Shown here piece by piece: positions 37,012 to 49,926 of a stretch of DNA of 64,000 nucleotides (positions within the stretch are counted from its first letter, which is position 1; each line of letters begins with the position of its first letter). Location of the stretch: NCBI GenBank assembly GCA_037176705.1, contig CM073890.1:97082591-97146590 (forward strand), written 5' to 3'. Position numbers and translations under genes: made by a program. This DNA is from Molossus alvarezi (taxonomy: Eukaryota > Chordata > Mammalia > Chiroptera > Molossidae). Under the pieces are notes generated by a model. The model worked only from the letters and a program-made list of their open reading frames with translations. It was not told the DNA's origin and did no database searches.

Positions 37012-37264
37012 GCCCTGGCCAGTTTAGCTCAGCGGTTAGAGCATCGGCCTGTGGTCCAGAGAGACCTGGGTTCGGTTCCCACTAAGGGCGTGTACCTCAG
37101 TTGCAGTTTGTCCCCGGCCCACTCGATGTGTCCCTTTCATGTCGATGTTTCTCTCTCTCTCTCTCTCTTCCTCTCTCTCCCTCCCACTGTATCTGAACAA
37201 AAAATGGAAAAAAATGTCCTCGGGTGAGGATAAATAAATAAATAAACTCCACATTAAAAAAAAA
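37012..37264 (+). mobile_element. Ves SINE with internal deletion
   Basis: Head GCCCTGGCCAGTTTAGCTCAG, then TTTGTCCCCGGCCC joined directly to ACTCGATGTGTCCC, missing about 30 bp that sister copies carry (CTGGTTGGGTCGTGTGGGTG). It ends TGTCCTCGGGTGAGGAT with (AAAT)n and poly-A. The flanks share CTAGTA. Confidence 0.92.
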
Positions 37265-37454
37265 AAAAAAACTAGTAGATGATATACACATTTATACACC
37301 TTCTAGATCAAAGTCATTTTTAATTATTTTTAATAAAGTAACACAGACACCTATAGTACAATATTCAAATTAACATGACATTTATTCTGACATAGGCAAA
37401 GTTCTTCTCATAAGGGGAAAGATACTTAGACCGAATTCCAGCATTCAGACAAGA

Positions 37455-37670
37455 ACACTAACAGCTACCATGTATGGACTATTCACACGGAGCAAGACAC
37501 GGCAGGAAGTGACCTATATTATACAACTGACTGCACGGAATGCTCACACACCTTCCCAGCAGCATGTGTCTCGTGTGTACAGGACAGACTGAGACTCGGG
37601 GAAGGGACGTGGCTGGCACAAAGTTACCAGGTAGTGACAGGGAATTGAACCTAGATCCTACTTCACTTAA
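37455..37670 (-). repeat. MIR, reverse
   Basis: CAGCTACCATGTATGGACTATTCACACGGAGCAAGACA, TACCAGGTAGTGACAGGG and AATTGAACCTAGATCCTACTTC follow the inverse MIR pattern. Confidence 0.72.
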
Positions 37671-38601
37671 ATATTCCAAGGAAGCCTTTGGAGTAAGCAA
37701 AAACCACCAGTGGTCACGTTCTCATAATTCCTGGCACCAATATTTATTTGGTATGAAATAATATTAACTGTAAATGTCTTCCCAAGGAAAAGAGGCAAAT
37801 CTAGACACTCAGAAACCCCCGCTCCCCAAAAATGTAAAGCTAAAACTAAAGCAAAATAATGAAGAAATGTCCAAAGAAATGAAATCGAAGGACAGTAAAG
37901 ACTGCTTATGTTTCCCTGTGGTTGGTTTGGCTTTGGACACCATGCAAGTTTGACTTATAAAGCAAGTTTGAATTTCTATATCAAAGACAATCAACTTTGT
38001 TAAAAACATTTCTATTTGGCTGTTTGACCAAACTGATACATTCCAGAAAACGGCCAAAAAGAACTGAGATCCTAATCAGTTAAGGAAAGGTATCTGTAAC
38101 ACTAGCTATTGATGTGCAAGATCCCCCTTTCCCTTGTCCAAGTTATTACTAATCCAAGCAAACTGCTCTGAGAATAATTATATACTTCTCAGAGAGCATT
38201 TGAAATCATGTAATGAACACTAATGTGTGAGATACATCTCTTAACAATCCAGAATTACAGTTTAAACTAATATTTACTAAATACCCGGTAAGCCCAGGAA
38301 TTTAACAATCTTAAATTCACATTTTTCTGACAGCAAACATGTTCCTTTTGCCTTATTGCGAACAAAATGCAATCAGTGATTCTTATTTTTAAATATTGTT
38401 TTTTATTTCAATAACATATAATGCAAAGGTCTTTAAAAAAATGATGTGAACTATTTTTAAATACCTCATTAAAATTAAGGTAATCATGTGAAATAATTTC
38501 ATCTTACTAAATCTAGATATTTCAGCATTATTAATGCAGTAGGCACTAAGCAAATATACTAAAAAACTTAAAACTAATTTCTAAAATTTTATTCCTAAGT
38601 A

Positions 38602-38834
38602 CTTATTTTTATTTTTTTAAATATGTTTTTATTGAATTTTTTTTTTTGAGAGAAAGAGGAAGGGAGAGAGAGGGAAACAACGATGCCAGAGAGAACCAAC
38701 CATTGGCTGCCCCCTGCATGCCCCCTACTGGGGATCGAGCCCACAAGCCTGATACGTGCCCTGACCTGGAATCGAACTGAGACCTCTCAGTCTATGGGAT
38801 GACACTCAATCCACTGAGCCACACTGGCCGGGCC
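38602..38834 (-). mobile_element. Ves SINE (AAGTCAATAAA class)
   Basis: Reverse copy: T-rich tail at left, GCCCCCTACTGGGGATCGAG inside, head complement GAGCCACACTGGCCGGGC at right. Exact 12-bp target duplication TATTCCTAAGTA at 38590-38601 and 38835-38846. Confidence 0.95.
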
Positions 38835-39248
38835 TATTCCTAAGTAATTTTTAAAATGTAATACTAAAATTTGTCATAAATACATAGTGTGGCATAGGAT
38901 AGGAACACATAATATGAATCACTGTCAAAGAGGTAAGTGACTGATTTCATCCAGATTTAATTTCATACAGTACAACTTATGAATGTCTTTAAGTACATCT
39001 TTGTTTCCAATATTATTATTAATACGCAGTAAAACTCATGAAATAAAAAGAACAAAATCTCAGCCTCTTACAAAATAATGTCTCATGGTTCTATCCATTG
39101 GAAGAACATCAATTATACTACTTCCTTGAATTACAGAAGGTATTCTACTTTACACACAAAAATCATAAGGATATTTCTGCAATGAAACCCTCCTTATCTG
39201 GTACTCTTCACTTCACTTCCAAGCTTTGCCTTGGAACCCTGAAACTAA

Positions 39249-39251
<3 letters not shown>

Positions 39252-39283
<32 letters not shown>
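39252..39283 (+). repeat. (TC)16 microsatellite
   Basis: Uninterrupted TC repeat of 32 nt. In the MBNL1 sense strand it is a GA repeat. Confidence 0.95.
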
Positions 39284-39286
<3 letters not shown>

Positions 39287-39674
39287 CTCTATTATTCTCA
39301 TTTGCTATACTGTTTCCAATCTGGCATGACTTTTAGAATTTTTCTTGACCTAAGTTTTAGACTCTAGATTATCAAACTTCTAGTTTAAAATGAAATGCAA
39401 ATTTCCCAAATTAAATGAAAAAAATATATTATTAGTAATTATTCAGGGACGGTTTTCAGAATTAAAGTATAAGTGAGCATTTTTTAAAAATTATAGTATT
39501 ATAGTGGTCTTCAATTCAGGCCATTACAGTGATTCAACAAATCCTTGCCTAAGTATGTCCGTCACTCTGCTATGTAGTCACATGAATAATTAACACTATT
39601 TCTGTACGCATAGTATCACTGTGCAGTGCTTCGTGATACTGCCACGTTAAACCACTTAAATGAGAGTCAAAGTT

Positions 39675-39800
39675 AAAAACAGAGGCTCCTGCCTGAGTTG
39701 AATCCCAGTTCAACTACTTCCTCACTGTGCATCCTTGAAGAGATTATTTAATCATTTTAAGCCTCATCGTTTTATATAATCAATAGATGTTGATTAGTCA
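39675..39800 (+). repeat. MIR, forward
   Basis: GAGTTGAATCCCAGTTCAACTACTTCCTCACTGTGCATCCTTGAAGAG and CATTTTAAGCCTCATCGTTTTA follow the forward MIR. Confidence 0.78.
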
Positions 39801-39848
39801 GGGGAATAAAATTAACCACTTCTACATGTGTTACCTAAAAATCAATCC

Positions 39849-40210
39849 TGACTCACAGAGAAAGACAAACACCATATGATTTCACTTATATGTGGAATCT
39901 AAAAAACAAAATAAAACAAACTCATAGATACAGAGAACAAACTGGTGGTTACCCAGCGGGAGGGGGGGGTGGGGGATGGGAAAAAAAGGTGAAAGGATAT
40001 AGAAGTGCAAATTGGCAGTCACAACATAGTCTCGGGATTGTAGAGTGCAGCACAGGGAATAGAGGTTATAATTGTAATAACTACGTATGGGGTCAGGTGG
40101 CTGCAAGACTTACTGGGGGATTACTTTGTAAGTTAAATAAATGTCTCACCACTACGCTATATACTTGAAACCAATGTAATATTGAATATCAACTGTAATT
40201 GAATTTTTTT
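39849..40210 (+). repeat. L1 3' end (L1M type)
   Basis: CACCATATGATTTCACTTATATGTGGAATCTAAAAAACA followed by CAGAGAACAAACTGGTGGTTACCCAGCGGG, a G-rich stretch, TTGTAGAGTGCAGCACAGGGAATA and CTATATACTTGAAACCAATGTAATATTG is the well-known 3' end of an older mammalian L1 subfamily. Only the 3' end is present; no coding capacity. Confidence 0.9.
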
Positions 40211-40629
40211 AAATTAATGTGACTCAGGTTTATCCTAAATTATGGAATAGGATAATGGCTCCTGTATAAATCTCTTACCATGTCAAAATTAGCGGTAAGC
40301 CCATTCTGAGTAATACAAACACAGTTTCTCTGGCAGCACACATTACTATAGCTGAAATTCATTTGCTCTTCCTACAGTATGTAATGGATTCCAAAGGTTT
40401 TCAAAACAAATCTCTCACTTATGACAACATTTCATGCCTATTTGTGTTTTACATGGGCAAATTTGTGCTCTACTGGGACATTTTAAAATTAAAGAACAGA
40501 AGGGTTAAAACAATGTTTTATTATTCCATGATCATTATAATCTTCATTGTACTTCTCAGAAGCTTGAATGCTTATAGTAACCACTAGTCTATCAACACCC
40601 CAAAAGGCAGGGGGGCTCTGCGTTAACCA

Positions 40630-40690
40630 CCCTGGCAGCAAGATTACCCATCACAGTACCTGGTACATAACAGGTAATAAATGATGAAAA
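40630..40690 (+). repeat. L2/MIR 3' terminal fragment
   Basis: CACAGTACCTGGTACATAACAGGTAATAAATGATG resembles the forward end shared by MIR and L2. Confidence 0.55.
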
Positions 40691-40699
40691 GGGAAGGAA

Positions 40700-43600
40700 G
40701 AATGAATGATTTTCCTTTCATTGAGATGCAGAAGTGGCATATATTTTGATCTGCAATTTCTTTAAATTCCTAAATCTTCAGTATAAAAATACGTGTTTCT
40801 GGTGAAAATCTCTCCTTGGTATTATTCATCCTTAATGTAAAATACAAAAGACAAAAGTGCCTAATAAAGATTCTTTAAAAAAAAAAAAATCAAATAATTC
40901 TGCATTTTTCACTATACATACTAACCCGTTATTCGTAAGTTACATGTTAAGCTACTGTATGTTCATCATAGTCTGAAGACTTTGAGAGAGCTACTTAAAT
41001 GGATTCCACTATGCAAAACCCTGCCATTGAAATGACTCTCCTTCAATATGGATAATGGCTCTTAAGTTCATCTGAGTTTGAAGGTTTTTGTGTTTTTTGG
41101 GGTTTTTTTTATACACTGGGTTTTCTTATGCGGACATTTGTTTTCAATTTATTACTCCACTATGATTCATGGGAGGCAATGTCTGAGAGTAAAAGTTCAT
41201 AAAAGTGAAAAAAAGTTCAATAAATAAAATCATGATGATAATCTCTTCTTGTGGCTAGATTTAGATTTCATTAGTTTCCACTTAGCCATGAACAGATAGA
41301 TATGAGATAATGTGAAGAAAGTTGGGTCATTCAGAATACTGATCTTTCTTAACAGGATTCTTTAGGATTCTTTATATAAATAATGAATTCTCTAGTTCTT
41401 CCTTCCTTCATGGTTCATTTCTCAGTGGCCTCCCTTCAAGGGAAATTGTTTTATGAGGAGCAACGTCATCTACCAAAGAGGAATCCTATTTCGGGCATAA
41501 TCCATTTGGCTCTGTGTTTCTTTTAAATCTTTTATTTTTTAATTTGGCCCCTTCGGTAAACCAACACTGTTTAATTATAAAAGCTTCCCGGGATTAGGAG
41601 ATGTTTACTAGACTTATTTTCAGTCTAAGAACGATTTTAGAATATTAGATGAACAAAGATATCTGAAAGCAAATTATCGTCTGAAAGCAGTAACATGGAA
41701 AGAATGAATTACAGATGTAATTTATCCATCACAAGCAGATCCTAAACACTGATTATGTCCATGCTTGTGCAGAAAATTGAAAATGATAGAAAGCTTCCCA
41801 GCTTTTCTAACTTCAATTTTCCATGCTTTGCTTTGTGTACTTTACACAGATGCTTCCTGCCTTGTTTGTGAACAGCCTGGACTGAAGTATAACTGATTTT
41901 AAATCCAGAACCCTACGCACAACGTCTGAATTTCGTGTAGAGCGATAGCCTCACTTAAGATGCTTGGCATCAAATGAAGTCCTAAATTCTCAAGGGTGTC
42001 GAGTCTCAGTCACTAGTCTCAACCTAACATGACCAGAACTAAGAATCCACATAAATATTGTGCAATACATCAAGATAGCTGAAAAAGAAAGCTGCTAAGC
42101 CTGAAGCTGTGACCTAGGGAGCAAATAGAGGTGGTTCCCACTGACCAATGGGGATCCAGAGATTTCTGCCCCAGTCTGGCGGCCTGTGGCTGCGGGAACC
42201 CTCATATTGAGGATTCCCTCTCCTTCTTCTCTTCCCACTTGTGGTCTCAGAATTAGTAGTTGTGAGAGGGGAGGGAGAGGAAAAAGGAAAGATAAACCAC
42301 CAGAAACATTTCTCTCCCCTTTAAGTTTCTCTCCCACCGACTCTCTGATTGTTGCTGAGAAGTTTCCCCTCCAAACTCCACTTCCACCACCCAATGCACT
42401 GGTCTCCCTATGAGCAAGTAGGTCCCAAGGACTGCATTCGAATATCTGCCTTCTCAAAGTCTGACACAGGAACTGTTTAAGTTATACTCCTTGAACTGTG
42501 AAATCCCCACCCCCATCACCTTCTCAACGTCCTTCTTCTCACAGTTGGTTCTTTATTGCTGATCCCTTGACTCTAGTTTATGATAAAATGGCCACAAAAT
42601 TTTTTTTGTAGTTAGATATTTTCACTAGTCACCTATTTACCCATTGCTACTACTAACTAGAAAGCAACAGTATCAAAACAACGGCTAGACTTGCAGACAT
42701 TTCAGAAAGGAAAGAGAAAGGAGAGAAGCTGGTCATCAACGTTAAGTGTCACGGTGGACCAGACTCGGGATCAACAAGCGGTACATTCGAAAAGGAAGTG
42801 GCTTTTTTGGAAAATAAAAAGAAAGGTTACTTAGAAGACATCCTGACAGAGAAGTCTTTCCACCGTGGGAAAGCTCTGGACTGCAGCCCCTCACCCCTAC
42901 CTGACTTCAATGCCCGCTGATTCTGAGCCTCTGTCCTGTGCAAAGGGAACAGCACCAGGGATAAGGAACAACCCAAACTTGGAGCCATAAAGAACTCTTG
43001 CAATGACTGTTGGAAAGTGTCCCAGGAGTTCGGGAAAGGCCATTTCCTCTGCACTAGGCCAAGGTGAATTCTTGGAGCCCCGCACTGACACTTGAAAAAC
43101 ATCTTTTCCATAGGAACACTTGGACAAAAGCAGTTGGGGTCTATGATGCTGGTAGTACTTGAGATTTATGATAAGATGGTACTCATAATGCTTCTGTGGA
43201 GCCTCCTGGGCTTAATCCATCACCAGGGTTCTGGGGCACTATTTGTACAGGACCATAACTCAAGCATCCTATGCATTACTTTGGCTTCCCAGGGTTGGCC
43301 TGATGACTTAACCACATTGCTTCTGTGGGAAAAAGCTTCCTAAACCATTAAAACTGTGGACTATGCCCTTTTTTTCATACATTGGGAGGCAGCTCTATAG
43401 TTTACACAGTGACTACTTATTGAAGATGATTAATTTACAACCGTTTCTCTGTACGGCCATATACTCAGAACAGATATGTAATCTTTCCAATTTGGGGGCA
43501 GCGTTTCTATTGCTGTCCTGTGTACACTCACTGATTCATTTGTTGAGCTCACATATAATTACTTTGAGTGTTTACTGTTTTAGTGCCGATGCCATAAATC

Positions 43601-43700
43601 TGCCTTAAGCGTTAAATTTTAGTCTTAGGCACTACTGTTCAGATGTTTTGTTTGTTGAATCCTTAGGATGCAGACGTGTAAATTGAGAAGCAGTATTTTA
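40700..43700. other. Intronic DNA without a recognised gene
   Basis: 42095-42460 and 42827-43340 are GC-richer with open frames but no recognisable domains; they may be old, unnamed repeats. The rest is AT-rich. Confidence 0.45.
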
Positions 43701-43704
43701 TAGG

Positions 43705-44140
43705 AAAGCAGTTAAAAGTAGAGGCTGTGACGTCAGACTCACAGGCCTGGAGTTCTCTGTGCTTCAGTGTGGTCATCTGTGAAACGGCAGCTTTCTCAGA
43801 GAGTTTTGCTGAGGCTTAAATACTATTAAAAAAATTAAGAACAGCCCTGGCCGGTTTTCTCAGTGGTTAGAATGTCGGCCTGCGGTCCAGAGAGACCCGG
43901 GTTCGGTTCCTGCTAAGGGCACGTACCTCGGTTGCAGTTTGTCCCCGGCCCTGGTTCGGTCGTGTGGGTGGCAACCACTCATGTGTCCCTTTCACGTCGA
44001 TGTTTCTCCCTCTCTCTCCCCCTCCCACTCTATCTGAACAAAATATCGAAAAATGTCCTCGGGTGAGGATAAAAAAAAATTAAGAACACTGAACACACAG
44101 ACCAGCATACAGCAACTTCAATAAACATTACCTCATTTTA
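43705..44140 (+). repeat. MIR, split by Ves
   Basis: AGAGGCTGTGACGTCAGACTCACAGGCCTGGAGTTC and GTGGTCATCTGTGAAACGGCAG precede the Ves at 43844; ACTGAACACACAGACCAGCATACAGCAACTTCAATAAAC follows it. Together they read as one forward MIR. Confidence 0.72.
43844..44073 (+). mobile_element. Ves SINE (TGTCCTCGGG class), nested in MIR
   Basis: Head GCCCTGGCCGGTTTTCTCAG, TTTGTCCCCGGCCCTGGTTC, and end TGTCCTCGGGTGAGGAT. Target duplication AAAATTAAGAACA on both sides. The flanks are the two halves of a MIR. Confidence 0.95.
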
Positions 44141-44660
44141 TTTTATTTCAAAGGAAAAAAAAAAAATACATGTGTAGAAGAAGCAGAAATAGGCATCAGG
44201 ATAACTATAGATTCTTTCTGTCAAATAAAATCACTTGAGACCTCTTTTTACGGCATGCATTCCTGCTACAGTCCAGTTATAAATATGTAACTGTGTACAG
44301 AACTATGCATTCACAATAAAAAATAAAAATTAAGCAATTTTATTTTTCTGTGTAAGTAAAAACCAATCCATTTGTGATATGCCAGGTTTTGTTAACAAAT
44401 GTATCATAAATTTGAAAGAAAAGAAAAAGACAACTCTGGTTAACCAGAAGTGAGGGCAAGTTTGCCAAGATAAGAAGATAAATGTTTCTCTTCAACAGCA
44501 ATCTCCCTTCTACAACCCCCTATACCCAGGGGAAGTTACTTGATTCTGGAGGTTTTCTGGGGGGTGGGGGGGTCTCTCCAACTCTCCCATCCCAGTGACT
44601 GCCCTCCTGAAAATCACTTCTCCCCTTCAACCTTATCTACCAAAGGTCTGGTTTTAATTT

Positions 44661-44848
44661 ATTTTTTAATATGTTTCTCTTGATTTTTTTTAGAGAGAGC
44701 GATAGAAACATGGATCGGCTGCCTCCTGCACGCTCCCTACTGGGTATTGAGCCCACAACCTGGGCATGTGCCCTGACCAGGAATCGAACCACGGGAACCT
44801 CCGAGTCCATGAGACGATGCTCAGCCCACTGAGTGACACTGGCAGGGC
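44661..44848 (-). mobile_element. Ves SINE (AAGTCAATAAA class)
   Basis: Reverse copy with tail at left, CTCCCTACTGGGTATTGAGC, CCTGACCAGGAATCGAACC, and a head complement ending GGCAGGGC. Imperfect flanks GGTTTTAAT and GATTTTAAT. Confidence 0.92.
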
Positions 44849-44869
44849 CAACGCCTTGATTTTAATCCA

Positions 44870-45230
44870 AGCAACAATGTAAAGACCACAGTTCCCAGCT
44901 TTCCTTGCTGCCAGAATCAGCCAATGAGAGACCAGGAATAATCACTGAGTGACGCTTAGAGGACCGTTAGCACAAGGAGCTGAAGTGAGCTGGGCTGTGG
45001 TCTCTTCTTCCTGCCTCCCAGAATGGACTTAAGTGGTCGTCTTGCAATTCTGAAATAATCCTAAGGTTGAAAGCATATGCTTCCCAAGAACTAAGGGTGA
45101 AGAAAAAGAAACCTATGTTCTAATGACTGTGCAGTCATCACACAGGCCTGGATGACTGTCTGAAATATAAATCTTAAACTGTTTATGCCACATGCTGGGA
45201 GGAGATGTCTCTGTTACTCAACATGGAATG
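44870..45230 (+). repeat. Unnamed old interspersed repeat (candidate)
   Basis: CAGTTCCCAGCTTTCCTTGCTGCCAGAATCAGCCAATGAGAGACC and a later ATGACTGTCTGAAATATAAATCTTAAACTG segment resemble an old mammalian dispersed repeat that I cannot name with confidence. A repeat-library search would settle it. Confidence 0.4.
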
Positions 45231-48200
45231 GAATTCTTTAAAGACAACATGCCTAAATCATTTTTGTGTGACTCCAGAGAAAAATATAAAGAGGGGGTCA
45301 GAACCAACAGTTAGGAAGCTGAACAATGAGGAAACTGGAAAGAACTTAGAGATAAAACACAAGAAGACTATAGATCAGAGATGATCAAGGCCAAAAGGTA
45401 CCCAGGAGACAGCCTTTCAACCAAATTATAATGTATAAGGGGGTTACAGACTATCAGAATTTTTTAAAACGCAAGTCCTTATAATATAGAAAGTTTTGTC
45501 TCTAACATATAAAACTATCTCAAAGTGAAAATCTTTTACATATGTTCCAGAGAATATGAATAATACTGTAGGTGATGTACATTTGCTTTTACTTGTATAA
45601 AAAATATAGTACTAAATTTCAAAACTTTGTTCATTATAACTAAATATTAGAATAAGAAGCACTCACTAGAAATACTCTCGTTTACAGTGCAATCCACCGA
45701 GAAATCACTAGTCTAATAAGCTATTATTACGTCAAACAACTAAGTTTGCCTAGTTTTCAGTTGCTCTGACTGAAGTTTCTACATTTAATTGATAACTATT
45801 GTTGGTGCTAAATCAAAATCCATCAGTTTAGCTATCCACTTCCATTGGCTGTCATAATTTTTGGCATGCTAACAGAACATCGCTCCCCTATCTAAAAGCA
45901 TAGACTGTGTTCCTGCCAAAGTTTAAAAAAAAAACAAAAACACAAAACACAAAATTTCCTCCGTAGGATCTCTTTGTAAGAAAATAAGCAGCTCTGTCTG
46001 TGGGAAGGCAGAGGCACTGCCCAGCATGAAAGGTAACGGATTAGTGATGCTGATAACTGAAATCCTCTACTTATCCTTGGCAAGGAACAGAACAGGATAA
46101 GCTTCCCAAACTAGGTCCCAAGGTGTCTGCTCTGGGTCTAAGGGACATTCCATTTCTCACCTCTCATGTGAACTGGGCGTGTGTCACACACTTCCTGACT
46201 AGAAGACTGACCCCATGCTGCATGGACTCTTTTAAGTCAATAACAGTCTTTTATTGTTTTGAGGCTGTTTGTGGAATCAGAGATTTGCGTAAGTCGGCTT
46301 TACAATTAAAGTTTGAACTCCACTGTAAGTGCCACATTGCTTTAGGTTTACATTGTAGTTTTTACTCTGTCACACATACAAATTGAAGCAAGGTTTACAC
46401 GAGGAAACATAAAAATAGAATACCAAAATTGTATGGAAGGAAACAAATGAACTAGTTTTAGAATTAGTGCCTTAGGTAGCAAGATTCAGAACCTGGCTTA
46501 AAATCTGTCCAAAAGATTAAAAATCTATACTCATTTGAAAAAATATATGTTTCTAAAAAAATTCTAATTATAAGAATATAAATAGTAAATGAATAAAGTT
46601 TTATTACCAAAGCAGCTATAGCCATTGAACATGTAATTAAAGAAAGGTCCATGTCCAAGTTGATGACATCACTCCGCATTCACAGGGTATTCTTTACAAA
46701 GTCATGAACTTTCTGCTTAGAGAATACGACTGGAACCCGGACATGATACACACTACTACGTAAGCGATGTCTTGCAGTTAGCTCCCCTCTGAAGTCATTA
46801 CGGGAAAAGAAGGAAGTCCTGTGTCAACCTGTCACTGAAAGACATACTGAACATCTACCTATATAGAAGAATATGTCCAAGTTTTAATATCTCATAGGAG
46901 ATGCCATCAGCAAACAATATCCAAACAAGAACAGCAACAAAACTACTGGTAAATGTCACTCCGATGAGAAGCCTGCCCAGTCCAAGCTGTAACTGAAAAG
47001 TGGATGAAATTTGCAGATATCACTTTGTCAGGATTATCAGTTAAGCCAGCTGAAAAGACAGGACAGAAAGTCTATGCTGCGGATTTAGAAAGAGAGAACA
47101 ATGGGTGAAGATACACTGTGCTGACAATGGAGGGTCTTTAACTCTAAAGACCTACAGGATCACTCCATAATGTCTTTATGCCAGCCTAGTCCTAGGTGAG
47201 CATTGACCTGATCTGCCTCACTGACTTTGATTTTCTAGTTATTCATTTACCTGGATGTTCACTTGTTTGTGTCTTCTAACAGCTGATTTCTGTACTTCAT
47301 ATACTCTTCGAGGTCTTCAATTACACTTTAAACATGCACACTCAGTGCCCTGGATTTTATGACACTCTGCAGTGGGATCTGATCTCTGATGCTTTTGATC
47401 ACTTCGATCAGCTGTGCTCTCTATATGCATAAATGTGTCTAGCAGTGAAATAAATGCTTAATTATCTTAAAATTGCCTCATGTGATCAGAGAACAAGTGA
47501 CTATAGTTTTCAAATACAAAAGAGTTTGCTAAATTTTTGGAAAACAGAAAATAAACATAAAGGTTTTATCTCCCCACCCCCCAGCATCTGAAAAAAAAGA
47601 AGAATCAATAAGCAATAGTCTATTTCTGCTAATCATGTGGTGAGAGCTTTTGTATAATACAAATAACTTGGCATCACATTAAAATATGTTCTGTAGGCAC
47701 CTTTACATAACTACGTAAATACCCATTGAGAGATTGTTACTGAAAAAGTAGGTAACTTGCCATTAACTATTAACTAAATAATCATCTGACATATAATGTT
47801 CTAATGGCAGCTTGCAGTGTTGATATTTTGCTTTAAATTGTTTTCTGTTATCTATTTCAGAAGCCATAAGAAAGAAAAAAAAAACCCTCTCTAGCATAAA
47901 ATAATGTTTCAAATATTCAGGATTTCTGATGTAGCAACACTCAAATCTATAGTTTGGAAGCAGTTTAATTCTGAATTTCAATATACTTTGAGTGTTGTAC
48001 ATTAAAACTGAAAGTTTAAAAGAAATTAAGTGAGAAAAATTAAGTGCTTAAAATATTGTTTAGTTTATAAACCAGTGCACATTATTACAGCCTTAGCTCT
48101 TTCTTAATGTTATCATTCCACTTCTAATATACTTCATATATATTCCTCATTATCATGTAGCCTCATTTTTACTTAGCAACACATTTATTGTGATCCAGGA

Positions 48201-49390
48201 TTCTGTTTTCACGTAGTAAACTTAATCTAAATTCATTATTTAAACTTTAAAATCATCAATATGTAACTGAAATACTCTCAGCTAATTTTCTTCCTATTGC
48301 CTTTAGTAATATGCCAATTGATTTCTTTTACATAACGACTTTTCTGAACTGTCTGACTTCTGTTTTTAATGAAACAAATTCTCCTCTTCTAAGTAAAAGT
48401 CTGCTATAAACGTAAGTCACCTGGGAGCCTGGCCAAAGTCTAAGCAGCACAGCTGAAGGGTACAGCCATTTCACAGGGTCCTCTCAGAGAGTATTTGGTT
48501 TGCTTTCCTAACTTGCTAAAAATAGTAGATTACACAGGCTACCTCCATCTCATGCCTCAAGAACTCAGAGAAGGCTGGACTGTGGACTGCAGCAATACAC
48601 AGAACACATTTTATTAAAGAAGTCAGGATATTACAAGTTTTCTAAATTCCTTCCGTTTACTCTCTGAGACAATACAAATGATCTAGCAGTTACTGGCATG
48701 GAAATCTCATAATGCTCCCAAATTTCAGAACTTCAAGCATGAGTCACAGAGTTACTTTAACTGTTTTAAAATATGTTTTTGATCTCTTTTAGCCACAAAA
48801 TTGAACACAGGAAGATTAATATATAAAAGGTAGGATTTCAAATACTGTATTAAGAATCATATTGTGTTACAAATATATATATATTTTAAAAAATCATTTC
48901 TGAAGCATGAATAATTCATATTCAAAATTTTTTAAATTATTTCCCTCACATTTAAGGGGCTATTGATCTGGGAATGAAGCTTCAATACAAATGCATTTGT
49001 GTTTTTCTTTCTCTTATGAAATCAAGACATTTTTTCAAGTTTTAGACTATAAATTTCGATTTCTCTTAGAAAGACAAAAAATAAGGACAAAGTTTGCCTT
49101 GATCAGCTGCTATAATAAGTTCATTTCATAAGTAAACTTAAAATCTCCAAATTATTTGTTGTTTTTTTTTTTAAAAAAAGTCCTTGATGTGGCAGTTGAC
49201 TCTTGTTAACCACACAGCATGTCTTTAAGCAATTCTGCTGCTCGACTCAAAGGGGGACTGTTCTGCAAGTGAGCAGCGACTAAAAAAAATATTTTGAGAT
49301 GGAAAAATAGCAACTGAATTTTAATGTTTCACAATGTTTCCCAATGCTGTGGAGGCAAGTCTTCTGTGAAACCACTCAATGTCACAGCCA
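45230..49390. other. Repeat-poor intronic DNA downstream of the MBNL1 exon
   Basis: No Ves, L1, L2 or MIR copy that I can recognise. AT-rich, no gene. Low repeat content near a regulated exon is compatible with constraint. Confidence 0.5.
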
Positions 49391-49849
49391 AGTTAAATGT
49401 CCTTCATTTTGCAGCTACCAGTGCACCATCGACTGTCCGTAGGATTAAAAATTGGATTTACTAGTAATTGGGTCAAAATCGGGCTACTTATGGACACAGC
49501 TGTTTACCGACAAGTGCAATTAGCCCTTTGCCCCTCATTTTATGGATCTCAGTTTCTAATTACAGCTAAACTCAGTCGGCATGAATTTAGGAATACATAT
49601 TCACAGAGGTATGGCCACTGTGCCCTTCAATGATGCCTTTAGAGAAAATGGCTTAAAAGGGGCCCAATGACAATTGATAACTTTTGCTTCATGATCTTTA
49701 GGGCTATGACATTAAGAATGATCTAACATTGTAAATTATCTTTGCTGTTAATACCTCCTCTTTTTTAATTCTACTATGAAGATGAATGATATCCTTGAGT
49801 CTTTGGAGAAAACTTAAGCAAAGTGAGCACCCCAATCTGGACCAAATGC

Positions 49850-49926
49850 AATTAACTGAAAGAGTTAACTCTAAAGTTAAGGGGTGAATTGTGTCTTAAC
49901 TTATGAGTTAACTATTTCAGTTAATT
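49850..49926. repeat. 77-nt near-perfect hairpin
   Basis: Arms 49850-49871 and 49905-49926 are reverse complements at 21 of 22 positions. After two mismatches the stem continues for 8 bp (49874-49881 with 49895-49902) around a 13-nt loop. A competing pairing exists: 49880-49890 with 49923-49933, 11 bp. It could be a small DNA-transposon remnant or, if transcribed as part of the MBNL1 intron, a structured RNA. I do not recognise a named repeat. Confidence 0.7.

Noticed and set aside
42095..43340. GC-richer segments with open frames as an endogenous retrovirus or LTR
   Set aside because: No paired terminal repeats, primer-binding site or polymerase motifs could be seen; left unassigned.
49397..49633. 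78-codon ATG frame
   Set aside because: No recognisable domain, and it lies in an intron without splice or promoter context. Kept only as a possible non-coding element.
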